A stretch of DNA of 64,000 bases, from positions 682,001-746,000 of the forward strand of contig OZ252297.1 in the NCBI GenBank assembly GCA_965250275.1, read 5' to 3'. The notes under the pieces were generated by a model. The model did not search any database. It was not told the DNA's origin and saw only the letters and a program-made list of their open reading frames with translations. Within the stretch, counting starts at the first letter, position 1. Each line of letters opens with the position of its first letter. The stretch is from G965250275 sp965250275 (GTDB lineage: Bacteria; Pseudomonadota; Alphaproteobacteria; Rhodobacterales; Rhodobacteraceae). The position numbers and the translations under genes are program-made. Positions 18,262-27,541 of this stretch are shown in pieces.

Positions 18262-18339
18262 TTGCGCGACGCGGCTTGCGGTTGCGGATCGGGAATGCCG
18301 CCCATAGGGTTCCCGGCGATGTACAAAGGATGAAAACCG

Positions 18340-18951
18340 ATGAAACTCCAGTACGCTCCGACATCTCCGTTCGTTCGCAAGGTCATGGTGCTGTTGCATG
18401 AGACAGGCCATCTGGAGGACGTGACACCCGTTCCTGTCGCGACAACGCCGGTCAGCCCCGATGCAGGATTGTCCGCGAAGAACCCGTTGCTGAAGATTCC
18501 GGCGCTGGAGCGAGATGAAGGGCCCACGCTCTACGACAGCCGCGTGATTTGCGCCTATCTCGACGATCTATGGCAAACAGGGCTTTACCCCTCGGGCACG
18601 CGACACTGGGATACGAAGACCTTGGAGGCAACCGCGGACGGAATCATGGATGCCGCCGTTCTGATGACCTACGAAGGGCGGATCCGCCCCGAAGAAAAGC
18701 AATGGGACGGGTGGGTTGATGCGCAATGGGCCAAAATCGCGTCCGCCATCTCTGCGCTCAATGACAAGTGGATCAGCCACCTGTCGGGACGGTTGGACAT
18801 GGGCCAGATCGCTGTGGCCTGTGCATTGGCCTATGTGGATTTCCGCCACGAGGGCAGGGACTGGCGCGGCGCGAATCCCGAGCTTGCGGCCTGGTTTGCC
18901 ACCTTTGCCGAGCGCCCCAGTATGGTGGCCACCCAGCCCCCGGCTGGTTGA
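18340..18951 (+). CDS. Glutathione S-transferase family protein
   Basis: A 203-residue GST. The N-terminal thioredoxin-like domain starts MKLQYAPTSPFVRKV, has the cis-Pro region NPLLKIPAL and the GSH-binding turn LYDSRVICAYLD. The C-terminal all-helical domain carries QIAVACALAYVDFR. This resembles the bacterial beta/YfcF-like groups. The catalytic residue is probably Ser9. It is the last gene before the pet operon and is not obviously linked to it. Confidence 0.88.
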   Translation: MKLQYAPTSPFVRKVMVLLHETGHLEDVTPVPVATTPVSPDAGLSAKNPLLKIPALERDEGPTLYDSRVICAYLDDLWQTGLYPSGTRHWDTKTLEATADGIMDAAVLMTYEGRIRPEEKQWDGWVDAQWAKIASAISALNDKWISHLSGRLDMGQIAVACALAYVDFRHEGRDWRGANPELAAWFATFAERPSMVATQPPAG

Positions 18952-19060
18952 AATCCAACGGATTGCCGAATCTTTGGCGTTTTCAAGTAGACTGCGACGT
19001 CGTGTGCGTCTTTCAATACTGGACGAAGCTGTTGTGCGCCGATAGATACCCGCGTTGAGA

Positions 19061-19078
19061 CGCCGCACAATTGCGGCG
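19061..19078. repeat. Inverted repeat upstream of petA
   Basis: CGCCGCA and TGCGGCG flank CAAT, a perfect 7-bp palindrome 47 bases before the petA start in the 173-base GST-petA gap. No T-run follows, so it is more likely a protein site or an RNA hairpin in the pet leader than a terminator. Confidence 0.4.
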
Positions 19079-19124
19079 ATATGCTACTATGGCGCGCAAA
19101 GCCGTTTGATTTGGAGTGATGACC

Positions 19125-19685
19125 GTGTCCCACGCTGAAGACCACGACGATACCCGTAGGGACTTCCTGTACTACGCCACCGCCGGCACTGGTGTTGTGG
19201 CGGTTGGTGCAGCCGTATGGCCGCTGGTCAACCAGATGAACCCATCTGCCGACGTTCAGGCCTTGTCGTCGATCCGGGTCGATCTGAGCGGCGTTGAAGA
19301 AGGCACGCAGATCAGCGTGAAGTTTCTGGGCAAACCGGTCTTTATCCGTCGCCGCACGGCCACCGATATCGAAGAGGCCCGGGCCGTCGAGGTCTCAGAC
19401 CTGCCCGATCAGAACGCTCGCAACCCCAACCTGCGTGCCGATTCCCCGGCAACCGACGAAAACCGCGCTTTGGACGAAGCTGGCCAATGGCTCGTCATGA
19501 TGGGTGTTTGCACACATCTGGGTTGTGTGCCGCTGGACGACGCCGGCGACTTTGACGGTTGGTTTTGCCCGTGCCACGGATCGCACTACGATACATCGGG
19601 ACGGATCCGAAGAGGTCCGGCGCCAGAGAACCTTCACATTCCTGTCGTTCAGTTCGTCGATGACACGACAATCCAGCTTGGATAA
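19125..19685 (+). CDS. petA: Rieske iron-sulfur subunit of cytochrome bc1
   Basis: A 186-residue protein that carries the [2Fe-2S] cluster moving electrons from quinol to cytochrome c1. Cluster boxes are CTHLGC and CPCHGSH. The N-terminus DTRRDFLYYATAG is a Tat-type twin-Arg anchor that remains as the membrane helix. I choose GTG 19125 because it yields VSHAEDHDDTRRDFL, aligned with the Rhodobacter protein, and GGAG lies eight bases upstream; ATG 19119 is too close to it. First gene of petABC. Confidence 0.95.
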   Translation: MSHAEDHDDTRRDFLYYATAGTGVVAVGAAVWPLVNQMNPSADVQALSSIRVDLSGVEEGTQISVKFLGKPVFIRRRTATDIEEARAVEVSDLPDQNARNPNLRADSPATDENRALDEAGQWLVMMGVCTHLGCVPLDDAGDFDGWFCPCHGSHYDTSGRIRRGPAPENLHIPVVQFVDDTTIQLG

Positions 19686-19697
19686 GGAGACGTAGCG

Positions 19698-21050
19698 ATG
19701 GCCGGTATTCCGCACGATCATTACGAACCAAAATCTGGTGGCGAGAAGTGGCTTCACAGCCGTTTGCCCATCGTTGGTTTGTTGTACGACACCATCATGA
19801 TCCCCACGCCCAAGAACCTGAACTGGATGTGGATCTGGGGTATCATCCTGACATTCTGTCTGGTTTTGCAGATCGTGACAGGCATCGTTCTGGTGATGCA
19901 CTACACGCCGCATGTCGATCTCGCCTTTGCCTCGGTCGAACACATCATGCGCAACGTCAATGGCGGGCAAATGCTGCGATACCTGCATATGAACGGTGCA
20001 TCGCTGTTCTTTGTTGCCGTCTATGCGCATATCTTCCGCGGGCTCTACTACGGGTCGTACAAGGCGCCCCGTGAAATCACGTGGATCATCGGCATGCTCA
20101 TCTATCTGTGCATGATGGGCACAGCCTTCATGGGCTATGTGCTGCCTTGGGGGCAGATGTCCTTCTGGGGTGCCACCGTGATCACCGGCCTTTTCGGCGC
20201 CATTCCGTTCATTGGGGATGCGCTGCAGACATGGCTTCTGGGCGGACCGGCGGTGGACAATGCCACCCTGAACCGTTTCTTCTCGCTCCACTACCTGCTG
20301 CCCTTCGTGATCGCAGGCCTTGTAATCGTGCATATCTGGGCGTTCCACACCACCGGCAACAACAACCCGACTGGCGTTGAAGTGCGCCGCGGGTCCAAGG
20401 AAGAAGCAGAGAAAGACACCGTACCGTTCTGGCCCTACTTCGTGATCAAAGACCTGTTCGCGCTGGCCGTTATTCTGGCCGTGTTCTGGGCGGTTGTTGG
20501 CTTTATGCCGAACTACCTTGGCCACCCGGACAACTACATCGAGGCGAACCCCCTTGTGACGCCGGCGCACATCGTGCCCGAATGGTACTTCCTGCCGTTC
20601 TACGCCATCCTGCGTGCCTTTGACGGCGACGTCTGGGTCGTGATCGCGGCAAGCTGGATCACGGGTGGCATCATCGACGCCAAGTTCTTTGGTGTTCTGG
20701 CGATGTTCGGCGCCATCGCTGTCATGGCGCTGGCCCCATGGCTGGACACGTCCAGTGTCCGGTCCGGTCGGTATCGCCCGATGTTCAAATGGTGGTTCTG
20801 GCTTCTGGTCTTCGATTTCTTTGTGCTGATGTGGGTCGGTGCCATGCCGGCGGAGGGTATCTATCCTTACATCGCGCTGATCGGCTCTGCGTATTGGTTC
20901 GCGTACTTCCTGATCATTCTGCCGCTTCTTGGTGTGATTGAAAAACCGGACCCGCAGCCTGCGACGATCGAAGAAGACTTCGATGCCCACTACCCCAAAC
21001 CTGCCGCTGATGACGGCGCTGCGTCGCCCGAAGCGACCCCCGCAGAGTGA
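19698..21050 (+). CDS. petB: Cytochrome b of the bc1 complex
   Basis: A 450-residue membrane protein with about eight helices and two b hemes. The Qo-site signature PEWY is present in VPEWYFLPFY, and GQMSFWGATVITGLF is the conserved cd1 region. The C-terminal extension, rich in Pro, Asp and Glu (after EKPDPQPATIEEDF), is longer than in Rhodobacter. It begins 12 bases after petA with AAGGAGACG upstream and is followed closely by petC. Confidence 0.97.
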   Translation: MAGIPHDHYEPKSGGEKWLHSRLPIVGLLYDTIMIPTPKNLNWMWIWGIILTFCLVLQIVTGIVLVMHYTPHVDLAFASVEHIMRNVNGGQMLRYLHMNGASLFFVAVYAHIFRGLYYGSYKAPREITWIIGMLIYLCMMGTAFMGYVLPWGQMSFWGATVITGLFGAIPFIGDALQTWLLGGPAVDNATLNRFFSLHYLLPFVIAGLVIVHIWAFHTTGNNNPTGVEVRRGSKEEAEKDTVPFWPYFVIKDLFALAVILAVFWAVVGFMPNYLGHPDNYIEANPLVTPAHIVPEWYFLPFYAILRAFDGDVWVVIAASWITGGIIDAKFFGVLAMFGAIAVMALAPWLDTSSVRSGRYRPMFKWWFWLLVFDFFVLMWVGAMPAEGIYPYIALIGSAYWFAYFLIILPLLGVIEKPDPQPATIEEDFDAHYPKPAADDGAASPEATPAE

Positions 21051-21061
21051 GACGAGGACCG

Positions 21062-21856
21062 ATGAAAATGCTGAAGACACTTGCGATCGGTGCTGCCTTT
21101 GCATTGGCGCTGACGCCCGCGGCCCACGCAGCGGGTGCGGATGGTCATATCGAGGACTTTGCGTTCTCGTTCGAGGGTCCGTTTGGCCGGTTCGACCAGA
21201 ACCAGTTGCAGCGCGGCTTGCAAATCTACACCGAAGTCTGCGCGGCCTGCCATGGTCTGCAATATGTGCCGCTGCGCACGCTGGCGGACGAGGGCGGACC
21301 CCACCTGCCCGAAGATCAGGTCCGGGCCTATGCTGCTTCGAACTTCGAAGTTTTTGATCCGGAGCTGGACGACTTTCGACCGGCAACCCCGGTGGATCAT
21401 TTCCCGGGCTCAAATCTTGAAACTGCACCTGACCTGAGCCTGATGGCAAAGGCACGCGCCGGGTTCCACGGCCCTTACGGTCTGGGCATCAACCAGCTCT
21501 TCAAGGGGATCGGTGGTCCTGAGTACATCGCTTCGCTGATGACCGGTTACACCGGGAAAGAGATGGAGCAAGCAGGCACCATCTTCTACGAAAATACCGC
21601 GTTTCCGGGCGGCTGGATCTCGATGGCCCCCCCATTGTCGGATGAGATGGTGGAGTTTGCGGATGGTCACGCCAATGACCTGCACCATCTGTCCGAGGAC
21701 GTCTCCGCATTCCTGATGTGGACTGCTGAGCCCAAGATGATGGCGCGCAAGCAGGCCGGATTCGTCGGCGTTCTGTTCCTGACGGTGCTTTCCGTGCTGC
21801 TCTATCTGACGAACAAGCGGATCTGGGCTCCGATCAAGCGCAAAGACATCAGCTGA
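21062..21856 (+). CDS. petC: Cytochrome c1 of the bc1 complex
   Basis: A 264-residue exported cytochrome. A Sec signal (MKMLKTLAIGAAFALALTPAAHA) precedes the heme-binding CAACH. A single C-terminal helix, GVLFLTVLSVLLYLTN, anchors it, with a basic cytoplasmic tail. It passes electrons from the Rieske protein to a soluble cytochrome c. ATG 21062 follows GAGGACC; the upstream in-frame ATG-like codon is rejected because it would precede the signal peptide. A strong terminator follows. Confidence 0.96.
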   Translation: MKMLKTLAIGAAFALALTPAAHAAGADGHIEDFAFSFEGPFGRFDQNQLQRGLQIYTEVCAACHGLQYVPLRTLADEGGPHLPEDQVRAYAASNFEVFDPELDDFRPATPVDHFPGSNLETAPDLSLMAKARAGFHGPYGLGINQLFKGIGGPEYIASLMTGYTGKEMEQAGTIFYENTAFPGGWISMAPPLSDEMVEFADGHANDLHHLSEDVSAFLMWTAEPKMMARKQAGFVGVLFLTVLSVLLYLTNKRIWAPIKRKDIS

Positions 21857-21879
21857 GCCTTCCAGACGATTTGACAACG

Positions 21880-21915
21880 GGCCCCTGTACCGCGTGTGCA
21901 GGGGCCTTTTTCTTT
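21880..21915 (+). terminator. Intrinsic terminator of petABC
   Basis: GGCCCCTG at 21880-21887 pairs with CAGGGGCC at 21899-21906, an 8-bp GC-rich stem with an 11-base loop, followed by TTTTTCTTT. It sits 23 bases after the petC stop, so the bc1 operon ends here. Confidence 0.85.
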
Positions 21916-22015
21916 GCGAAGAATGCGCTAGTCCCGGCTTTCCCATGGGTGCTAGACTCATTGGCGAGACAGGTGTGAACCTGCTCTGTTCGGTGCAATT
22001 GAGGAAGAATTGGTT

Positions 22016-22477
22016 ATGTGCATTTCATTGCGTTTTCAGGCGGCCATACTGGCGGCTTCGTTGTCCTTTCTCGGCATGGCGCCGGGCCCGGTGCTCGCAA
22101 ACAGTTTTCAGTCAATTGTTGGCGTCTGGGCGGGCACTTATCGAGTGGCCTTTCCAGCCAATCACCCGACGTTTCCTGATCAGTCCGTTGAAACCACAAT
22201 GGAACTAGAGGTCTACAAACAGGAAGAGAATTTGATCTGGGTCGTCAATCGCTGGCGGCGCAGCGACAGCGATCCTTGGGTCGTCGAATATGGTACAGGG
22301 AGCTTTGATCTCGATGATCGTTCCGATCTTGTCATCGCTGAGGAGGGGCCTGCCCCGGCAGACTGGGTCAACACAGGCAGTTTCACAGGAGAGCTTGAGG
22401 ATGGGGACCTCTACCTGAACTACATTGGTCCGGGTGACGGCGTGACCTTTTCGGTCAGACTCGTTCGGCAACGTTAA
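22016..22477 (+). CDS. Small exported protein of unknown function
   Basis: A 153-residue protein starting at ATG 22016 with GAGGAA about nine bases upstream. A signal peptide ends near VLANS, residue 30. The mature part is rich in Gly, Asp and Trp with a beta-pattern (GVWAGTYRV, GSFTGELEDGDLYLNY) like small lipocalin-type or YD-rich beta proteins. I recognise no family. A comparable beta-rich exported protein is encoded at 47290-47769. Confidence 0.6.
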   Translation: MCISLRFQAAILAASLSFLGMAPGPVLANSFQSIVGVWAGTYRVAFPANHPTFPDQSVETTMELEVYKQEENLIWVVNRWRRSDSDPWVVEYGTGSFDLDDRSDLVIAEEGPAPADWVNTGSFTGELEDGDLYLNYIGPGDGVTFSVRLVRQR

Positions 22478-22499
22478 AACGATCAGGTTCCGGCAAACC

Positions 22500-22919
22500 A
22501 TGACCGCCACAATTGATCAGAGACTGGCAACGGGTGCACTGAGCATCGAAGTGGTCCGCGCGCGTCAGAGTGTTGTTGAACGCTATCTGGAGGCGTTGAA
22601 TGCGGCAGATCTGGACGCGGTCTGTTCGGTTTTTGCACCGGACGCCGTCGTGATCGACCCGATCGGGACCGAGCCCATTCACGGCGTTGAGGATATCCGG
22701 GCATTTTTCCAGGGTGGCCCATTCCTGCATCCGATAAACGCAGAGTTGCAGGGCGAAGTTTGCGTGGCTGGAAACGCCGCGGCATTCGCCTTCTTTGCCA
22801 AATCTGATGGCAAGGCGATGCACATCATCGACGTTTTTGAGTTCGACGAAGCGGGTCTGGTCTGCAAGATGATCGCTTACTGGTCCTCCGCCAATGTCAC
22901 GCCCGCTGCGGCGGAGTAA
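22500..22919 (+). CDS. SnoaL/NTF2-like ketosteroid isomerase-type protein
   Basis: A 139-residue cone-fold protein. VERYLEALNAADLDAVCSVFAPDAVVIDPIGTEPIHGVEDIRAFF, quoted here in the family sense as the helix-plus-strand opening, shows the D/E pocket residues of NTF2-like isomerases. It starts 23 bases after the preceding exported protein. Family members range from isomerases to ligand-binding proteins; the substrate is unknown. Confidence 0.8.
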   Translation: MTATIDQRLATGALSIEVVRARQSVVERYLEALNAADLDAVCSVFAPDAVVIDPIGTEPIHGVEDIRAFFQGGPFLHPINAELQGEVCVAGNAAAFAFFAKSDGKAMHIIDVFEFDEAGLVCKMIAYWSSANVTPAAAE

Positions 22920-23044
22920 AAGGGGGGCTGTGAGGCGATCTCAAGGGCTCTGCCGGTTCAGTAGCAAAACGGATGATCCAGGCTACCAGACCCCGCAAGT
23001 GCCAGCGCCTGCTCTCGCCCAATCAGATGCGATGAGATCCTGAC

Positions 23045-24295
23045 CTAGGCGGCGGCCAACTGGGTCGACGACGCGGACAGGATTTCAGCTGTGATCACTT
23101 GCCCTTCTGGTCGAGGGGCAGCGAAGGTGACTTCGGCGAACTGTTCGGTACGGCCGATACTTGGGCCTTCCATCAGAACCTGATGAACCTGTCCGATCTG
23201 TGCAGACAAATGCTGAGCCATGGCGGCGTCGCCGGTTTTGCGCAGCGCGGCGGCACGGGACTTGATCAGCGGGCCCGCCACTTGCGGCATGCGGGCCGCT
23301 GGTGTGCCGGGCCGGGGAGAGTAAGGAAAGACATGCAACCAGGTCAGGTTGCATTCCTCGACCAGCTTGATTGTTTGTGCAAACATTTCGTCGGTTTCTG
23401 TCGGGAAACCGGCAATGAAATCCGCCCCGAATGTCATGTCCGGGCGCAATTTTCGTGCCTCTTCGGCGAATGCAATTGCATCTTCACGCGAATGGCGCCG
23501 TTTCATCCGTTTCAGGATCAGGTTGTCGCCATGCTGCAGGCTGAGGTGCAAGTGTGGCATCAGACGTGGCTCGGTCGCAATGGCCAGCATCAGGTTGTCG
23601 TCGACTTCAATCGAGTCGATTGAACTGATCCGGAGTCGCGGCAGATCTGGAACCAAACGCAGGATGCGCATGACCAGATCTCCGAGCTTTGGCTGCGAAG
23701 GAAGGTCGCCCCCCCAACTGGTCAGGTCCACACCTGTCAAAACGACTTCATTGTAGCCCTTCTGCACAAGCCGCTTGATCTGGTCCACAACCACGCCGGC
23801 GGGCACGGATCGGGAGTTTCCACGGCCATAGGGGATGATGCAAAACGTGCACCGGTGATCGCAGCCGTTCTGGACCTGAACATACGCCCGGCTGCGCGTG
23901 CCGAAACCGTCAATCAAATGGCCTGCAGTTTCGGTGACAGACATGATGTCATCCACCTGGATCGGCTCGGTGTCAAAGTGTCCCGCCAGACCGGCCCATG
24001 TTTCGGCGGTCATCTTTTCGGTGTTTCCAATGACCGCGTCGACCTCTTCCATGTCCGAAAAGCTTTGCGGTTCAATCTGTGCTGCACAGCCGGTGACGAT
24101 CACTCGGGCATTGGGATTTTCGCGTCGCAAGCGACGGATTTCCTGGCGGGCCTTGCGCACGGCCTGTGCGGTGACAGCACAGGTGTTCACAACGACAGCA
24201 TCGGACAAGCCGGCCTGCGCAGCCATCTCCTTCATGGCCTCGGTCTCATAGGCGTTCAGGCGGCAGCCCAGCGTTGTGAACTTGGGAGCGGTCAT
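23045..24295 (-). CDS. mtaB: tRNA t6A37 methylthiotransferase MtaB
   Basis: A 416-residue radical-SAM enzyme that converts t6A to ms2t6A at tRNA position 37. Three N-terminal cluster cysteines appear in LGCRLNAYE, VNTCAV and TGCAAQ; the radical-SAM CxxxCxxC is CDHRCTFC. Lacking the longer MiaB insert, it fits the MtaB/YqeV group. It overlaps the dapF stop as ATGA and is read after dapF. As a tRNA anticodon-loop modifier it acts near the same position that nucleases attack, but the link to the repair locus is only positional. Confidence 0.9.
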   Translation of the reverse strand: MTAPKFTTLGCRLNAYETEAMKEMAAQAGLSDAVVVNTCAVTAQAVRKARQEIRRLRRENPNARVIVTGCAAQIEPQSFSDMEEVDAVIGNTEKMTAETWAGLAGHFDTEPIQVDDIMSVTETAGHLIDGFGTRSRAYVQVQNGCDHRCTFCIIPYGRGNSRSVPAGVVVDQIKRLVQKGYNEVVLTGVDLTSWGGDLPSQPKLGDLVMRILRLVPDLPRLRISSIDSIEVDDNLMLAIATEPRLMPHLHLSLQHGDNLILKRMKRRHSREDAIAFAEEARKLRPDMTFGADFIAGFPTETDEMFAQTIKLVEECNLTWLHVFPYSPRPGTPAARMPQVAGPLIKSRAAALRKTGDAAMAQHLSAQIGQVHQVLMEGPSIGRTEQFAEVTFAAPRPEGQVITAEILSASSTQLAAA

Positions 24296-25125
24296 GCGAT
24301 GTCCGCCAGGAAGGAAGCGGTCAGCGTGCCCGTGAAGACATGTGTGCTGGGACCTGTCATCCAGACCCCATCGTCCCGCCAGTCAATCTGAAGCGGCCCA
24401 CCATCCAAGTCCACAACGACGCTGCGCCCTGTCAGGCCGCGCCGGGCCGCAGCCACTGACACAGCACAGGATGAGGACCCGGAGGCCAGTGTTGTGCCCA
24501 CACCACGCTCCCAGACGCGAACCCGAACGCGGTCCGGCGCGGTGATCTGTGCAAGTTGCACATTGGTGCGTTCGGGGAACAGAGGGTGGTGTTCGAACTT
24601 TGCGCCGATGTCCTCCAGCGGCAGGGCTTCAACATTGTCGACGAAAAACGTGCAATGAGGATTGCCCATACCGGTTGCAACCGGCGCACCCTCGATGGGA
24701 AGGCTTAGAGTGTCCGCAGGCTCTGCCAGCGGGATGTCCTGCCACTCAAGCTTTGGTTGCCCCATGTTGACCGACGTCATGCCGTTTCCCGCGTCCCGTG
24801 CTGCCAGCGCACCCCGCTCGGTCGTAAGCACAAGTTCGGAGACCTGTGCCTCATCCATCAGGTGCCGCGCGATACAGCGCGTGGCATTGCCACAAGCCGC
24901 AGACGTGGAGCCGTCTGCGTTGTAGAAGGTCAGGTGCACTCCACCCGTGTTCTGCGTGATGACAGCAAGCTGATCAAATCCAACCCCGCGATTCCGGTCA
25001 CCAAGCGCAATCGCCAGGGGTTCGGTCATCGCAATGGCATGCGCGCGGGCATCCAGCACGACAAAGTCGTTGCCGAGCCCGTGCATCTTCATGAAAGGCA
25101 AGCCAGATGTGTCATTGGTGTTCAT
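24292..25125 (-). CDS. dapF: Diaminopimelate epimerase
   Basis: A 277-residue enzyme interconverting LL- and meso-diaminopimelate for lysine and peptidoglycan. The two catalytic cysteines are in AACGNATRC and GSSSCAVS. FMKMHGLGNDFVVLDA is the conserved N-terminus; I choose ATG 25125 (MNTNDTSG), since the longer reading adds a basic non-family extension. mtaB follows with a 4-base overlap. Confidence 0.94.
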   Translation of the reverse strand: MNTNDTSGLPFMKMHGLGNDFVVLDARAHAIAMTEPLAIALGDRNRGVGFDQLAVITQNTGGVHLTFYNADGSTSAACGNATRCIARHLMDEAQVSELVLTTERGALAARDAGNGMTSVNMGQPKLEWQDIPLAEPADTLSLPIEGAPVATGMGNPHCTFFVDNVEALPLEDIGAKFEHHPLFPERTNVQLAQITAPDRVRVRVWERGVGTTLASGSSSCAVSVAAARRGLTGRSVVVDLDGGPLQIDWRDDGVWMTGPSTHVFTGTLTASFLADIA

Positions 25126-25308
25126 GGCGCGCATATAACGCCGGGGCCTGCCCGAATCCACCCTGACTCTGACAAACGCACAGTTAAGGCTTGACCCTCT
25201 GCACTGGCTTTCCTAGGTAGGCCGCCGATGCGGCGCAAACTCGAGTCGCAAGTCGAATTGGCGGTTGATCCTCCGGGAACAAGTGTCATACAGAGCGACA
25301 AAGAAAGT

Positions 25309-25384
25309 GGGCCGTTAGCTCAGTTGGTAGAGCAACTGACTTTTAATCAGTGGGTCGCAGGTTCGAATCCTGCACGGCTCACCA
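25309..25384 (+). tRNA. tRNA-Lys(UUU), chromosomal copy
   Basis: A 76-base cloverleaf: acceptor GGGCCGT/ACGGCTC, D-arm GCTC...GAGC, anticodon loop CTTTTAA (UUU), T-arm GCAGG TTCGAAT CCTGC, discriminator A and encoded CCA. All stems pair. An integrase remnant begins directly after its 3' end, a typical attachment site. Confidence 0.97.
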
Positions 25385-25392
25385 CTTCTCCG

Positions 25393-25955
25393 AATTAGAG
25401 CAGTATCTTAACGCCACCAATGAAATCCGACCCAGTATCGTGAATCCATATTGGGTCTGGACGTGGGACACTCCCGATTTTTCCTTCGCAGCGTCGAGAA
25501 GTGCACGGGCTCTTTCGGCTGTAGGCAGATTCGCGAACTTCTGGGTTTGCGTGTCCGTCGAATGGGCTAACCGGTTCGAAAACCCCTGCAGTCACATCCC
25601 CTTGTTCAGCATTCGGGTGGCATAGGTGCCCCGACAGGAATGGGGCGTTGTCGCTCCCTTCTCCCTCAACACACGTGCGCTGGAAGGACAATTGTCCTTG
25701 ATAGCGCTTCGCAGATGCTTCTGAACCCTACCAATGGAAACAAAGGGCCCCACTTGGCCTTGCAGTTCATTGAGCCGTTCGAGAAGCCAGTCACTGATCG
25801 GAATGTAAACCGACCTACTTCATTTACGGTTCCAGTTGTCGATCACCCTGTTGTCCAGATCAATGTCGGCACATTCAACTAGAAGTGTTTCGTTCAGCCG
25901 AACGCAAGTGTCCATGAGGTAGACAAAACAGATCGTCGGCCTTCCGATACGGTAA
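25393..25955 (-). pseudogene. Tyrosine recombinase (phage integrase) remnant
   Basis: One continuous minus frame with two in-frame TGA codons (25820-25822 and 25592-25594). It reads YLMDTCVRLNETLLVECAD (Arg box), then LDNRVIDNWNRK, PISDWLLERLNEL, HSCRGTYATRMLNKG (the H-x-x-R box) and RLAHSTDTQTQKFANL, where the usual GH..Y pattern is AH..F. The N-terminal domain and the catalytic Tyr are gone. It sits against the tRNA-Lys 3' end, so it marks an old integration event at the edge of the repair locus. Confidence 0.8.
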
Positions 25956-26101
25956 TCTCAATCTGCATAATTTGATCAATCAAGAAGGCTTTGGAATTTA
26001 CGACAAAAGTGCCAGTTTGGGCGGAGACAACGCGGCCGATTTCGATCTGCGTTCAAACCGGAACCCAACGCCCCTGAGCGGGTCGCAAAAGTCGCCAGTG
26101 G

Positions 26102-27517
26102 TTACCGGCGGCCTTTTTTCTTGTTTTTCCAGAAGGGCGCTACGTCACCCGCCATGATACAGCCGTAAGGGTCGATATAGTCTTCAATCTCGGCCAGGTC
26201 ATAGGATTTGATCTGGGCGACCACATTGTCGGCATTTTTGTAGCTTGACGGCAGTTCCGACGCATCGACGCCACCAGCATGAAACCGCACGTCCAGACCT
26301 TCGGTTTCCGCCTTCAGCATTTGCTCCGGTGTGACCGATCCCATCCGGCGTTTATGCTCGGAACGCGAGAAGTTGCGTCCTGCGCCGTGCGGGCTGAAGC
26401 CAAGGCCGTGATTGGCATCCTTGCCGCGCACGACCAACACCGGCTCAGACATGTTCAACGGAATGAGCGTCAGCCCCGTCGCATCCGATGCATATCCATC
26501 CCAAGCCGGCGTCGCACCCTTGCCGTGATAATAGATGTCGTCGCGCTTGAAGACGAAGTTATGTTCGTTCCAGAACCTGTCGCCCACATCGCCCACGCGC
26601 GCGGCCTCGACCGTCGCCTGGTGGATGGCGTTGTGGTTGGCCTTGGTCCATTTGCGGATCAGCTGAAGCGCCTCCCAATAGTCGCGCCCTTCCTCGGTAT
26701 CCGCCGGAATCCAGGCGTTCTGTTTGGTCGTCTCGGGCGACAGTTCCTTGCGGAATTTTTCGGCCGCGTGAATTCCATGCTTATAGAGCACAGCCCCGGG
26801 CCCACGCGAGCCATGATGGGTCACGATCGCCGTGCGCCCGGTCTTGCGCGAGCGTCCGACAAACAGGAAGTGGTTCCCATCCCCTTGTGTGCCCATGTGT
26901 TCTTGCGCCATGCGCAGGGATTTCGGGTTATCCAGAAAAGGATTCTCCCGGAACGCATCCAGCAGCTTTATCGAGGTCGTGAACCGTTTGCCCTGAGGCC
27001 GCCCACCGGGGCCAAAGTGCGTCACCGACTGAGCCGCATCCAGCACGGTCTTCGGATCGGCATCGCCCAGATCGGTGATCATCACTGAACAACAGATGTC
27101 GGCGGAGTGCATCCCCGGATGGATCGCATTGCGCGCGGCCGCCACTCCTCCAACCGGTATGGTCCCAACAGGCCCCGCCGGACAGGCATCGGGCATGATG
27201 GCCCCCGCCTCAATTGTCGGGGTGCGCATCAGCGCGGCCATGGTTTCACGGACTTTGTCGACATTGTCTTCCTCGTCCGGATGATCCATGTCGATGTTTT
27301 CGTGAAACGGCACTTCACCGGCCGCGCGCAGATCCATGGTCACTGGGGCGGGAGGAAGCTCGCCGTTCAGTTCCTGCCGGATACGCACCAGTCCGAACCC
27401 TTCGGCGCGCATTTCATTGGCCTTAGCCAGCAGCTTGGGAAACTGCTTGCCGGGGCGATGCCCCCATTCCTTCAGGTGCTCACCAGTTACCGGGTAATTT
27501 GTGTTCTCGTCACTCAT
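26102..27517 (-). CDS. rtcB: RtcB-family RNA ligase, long form
   Basis: A 471-residue member of the RtcB ligase family, which joins 2',3'-cyclic or 3'-phosphate ends to 5'-OH ends with GTP and Mn. Active-site parts are visible: SADICC (metal Asp and Cys), GDGNHF, THHGSRG, NEHNFVFK and the guanylylated His in SPHGAGRNFSRSEHKRR. It is longer than E. coli RtcB (408) and divergent (MPDACP in place of MPDVHLG). It lies 25 bases after the Y-RNA array and is probably the last gene of rsr-array-rtcB. The second RtcB at 34-35 kb is clearly a different subfamily. Confidence 0.9.
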   Translation of the reverse strand: MSDENTNYPVTGEHLKEWGHRPGKQFPKLLAKANEMRAEGFGLVRIRQELNGELPPAPVTMDLRAAGEVPFHENIDMDHPDEEDNVDKVRETMAALMRTPTIEAGAIMPDACPAGPVGTIPVGGVAAARNAIHPGMHSADICCSVMITDLGDADPKTVLDAAQSVTHFGPGGRPQGKRFTTSIKLLDAFRENPFLDNPKSLRMAQEHMGTQGDGNHFLFVGRSRKTGRTAIVTHHGSRGPGAVLYKHGIHAAEKFRKELSPETTKQNAWIPADTEEGRDYWEALQLIRKWTKANHNAIHQATVEAARVGDVGDRFWNEHNFVFKRDDIYYHGKGATPAWDGYASDATGLTLIPLNMSEPVLVVRGKDANHGLGFSPHGAGRNFSRSEHKRRMGSVTPEQMLKAETEGLDVRFHAGGVDASELPSSYKNADNVVAQIKSYDLAEIEDYIDPYGCIMAGDVAPFWKNKKKGRR

Positions 27518-27541
27518 CTATCCATCTCACTCTAACGTCGG

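Noticed and set aside
19395..21455. 686-residue minus-strand frame across petABC
   Set aside because: It is the antisense shadow of highly expressed GC-rich pet genes and has no protein-like motif.
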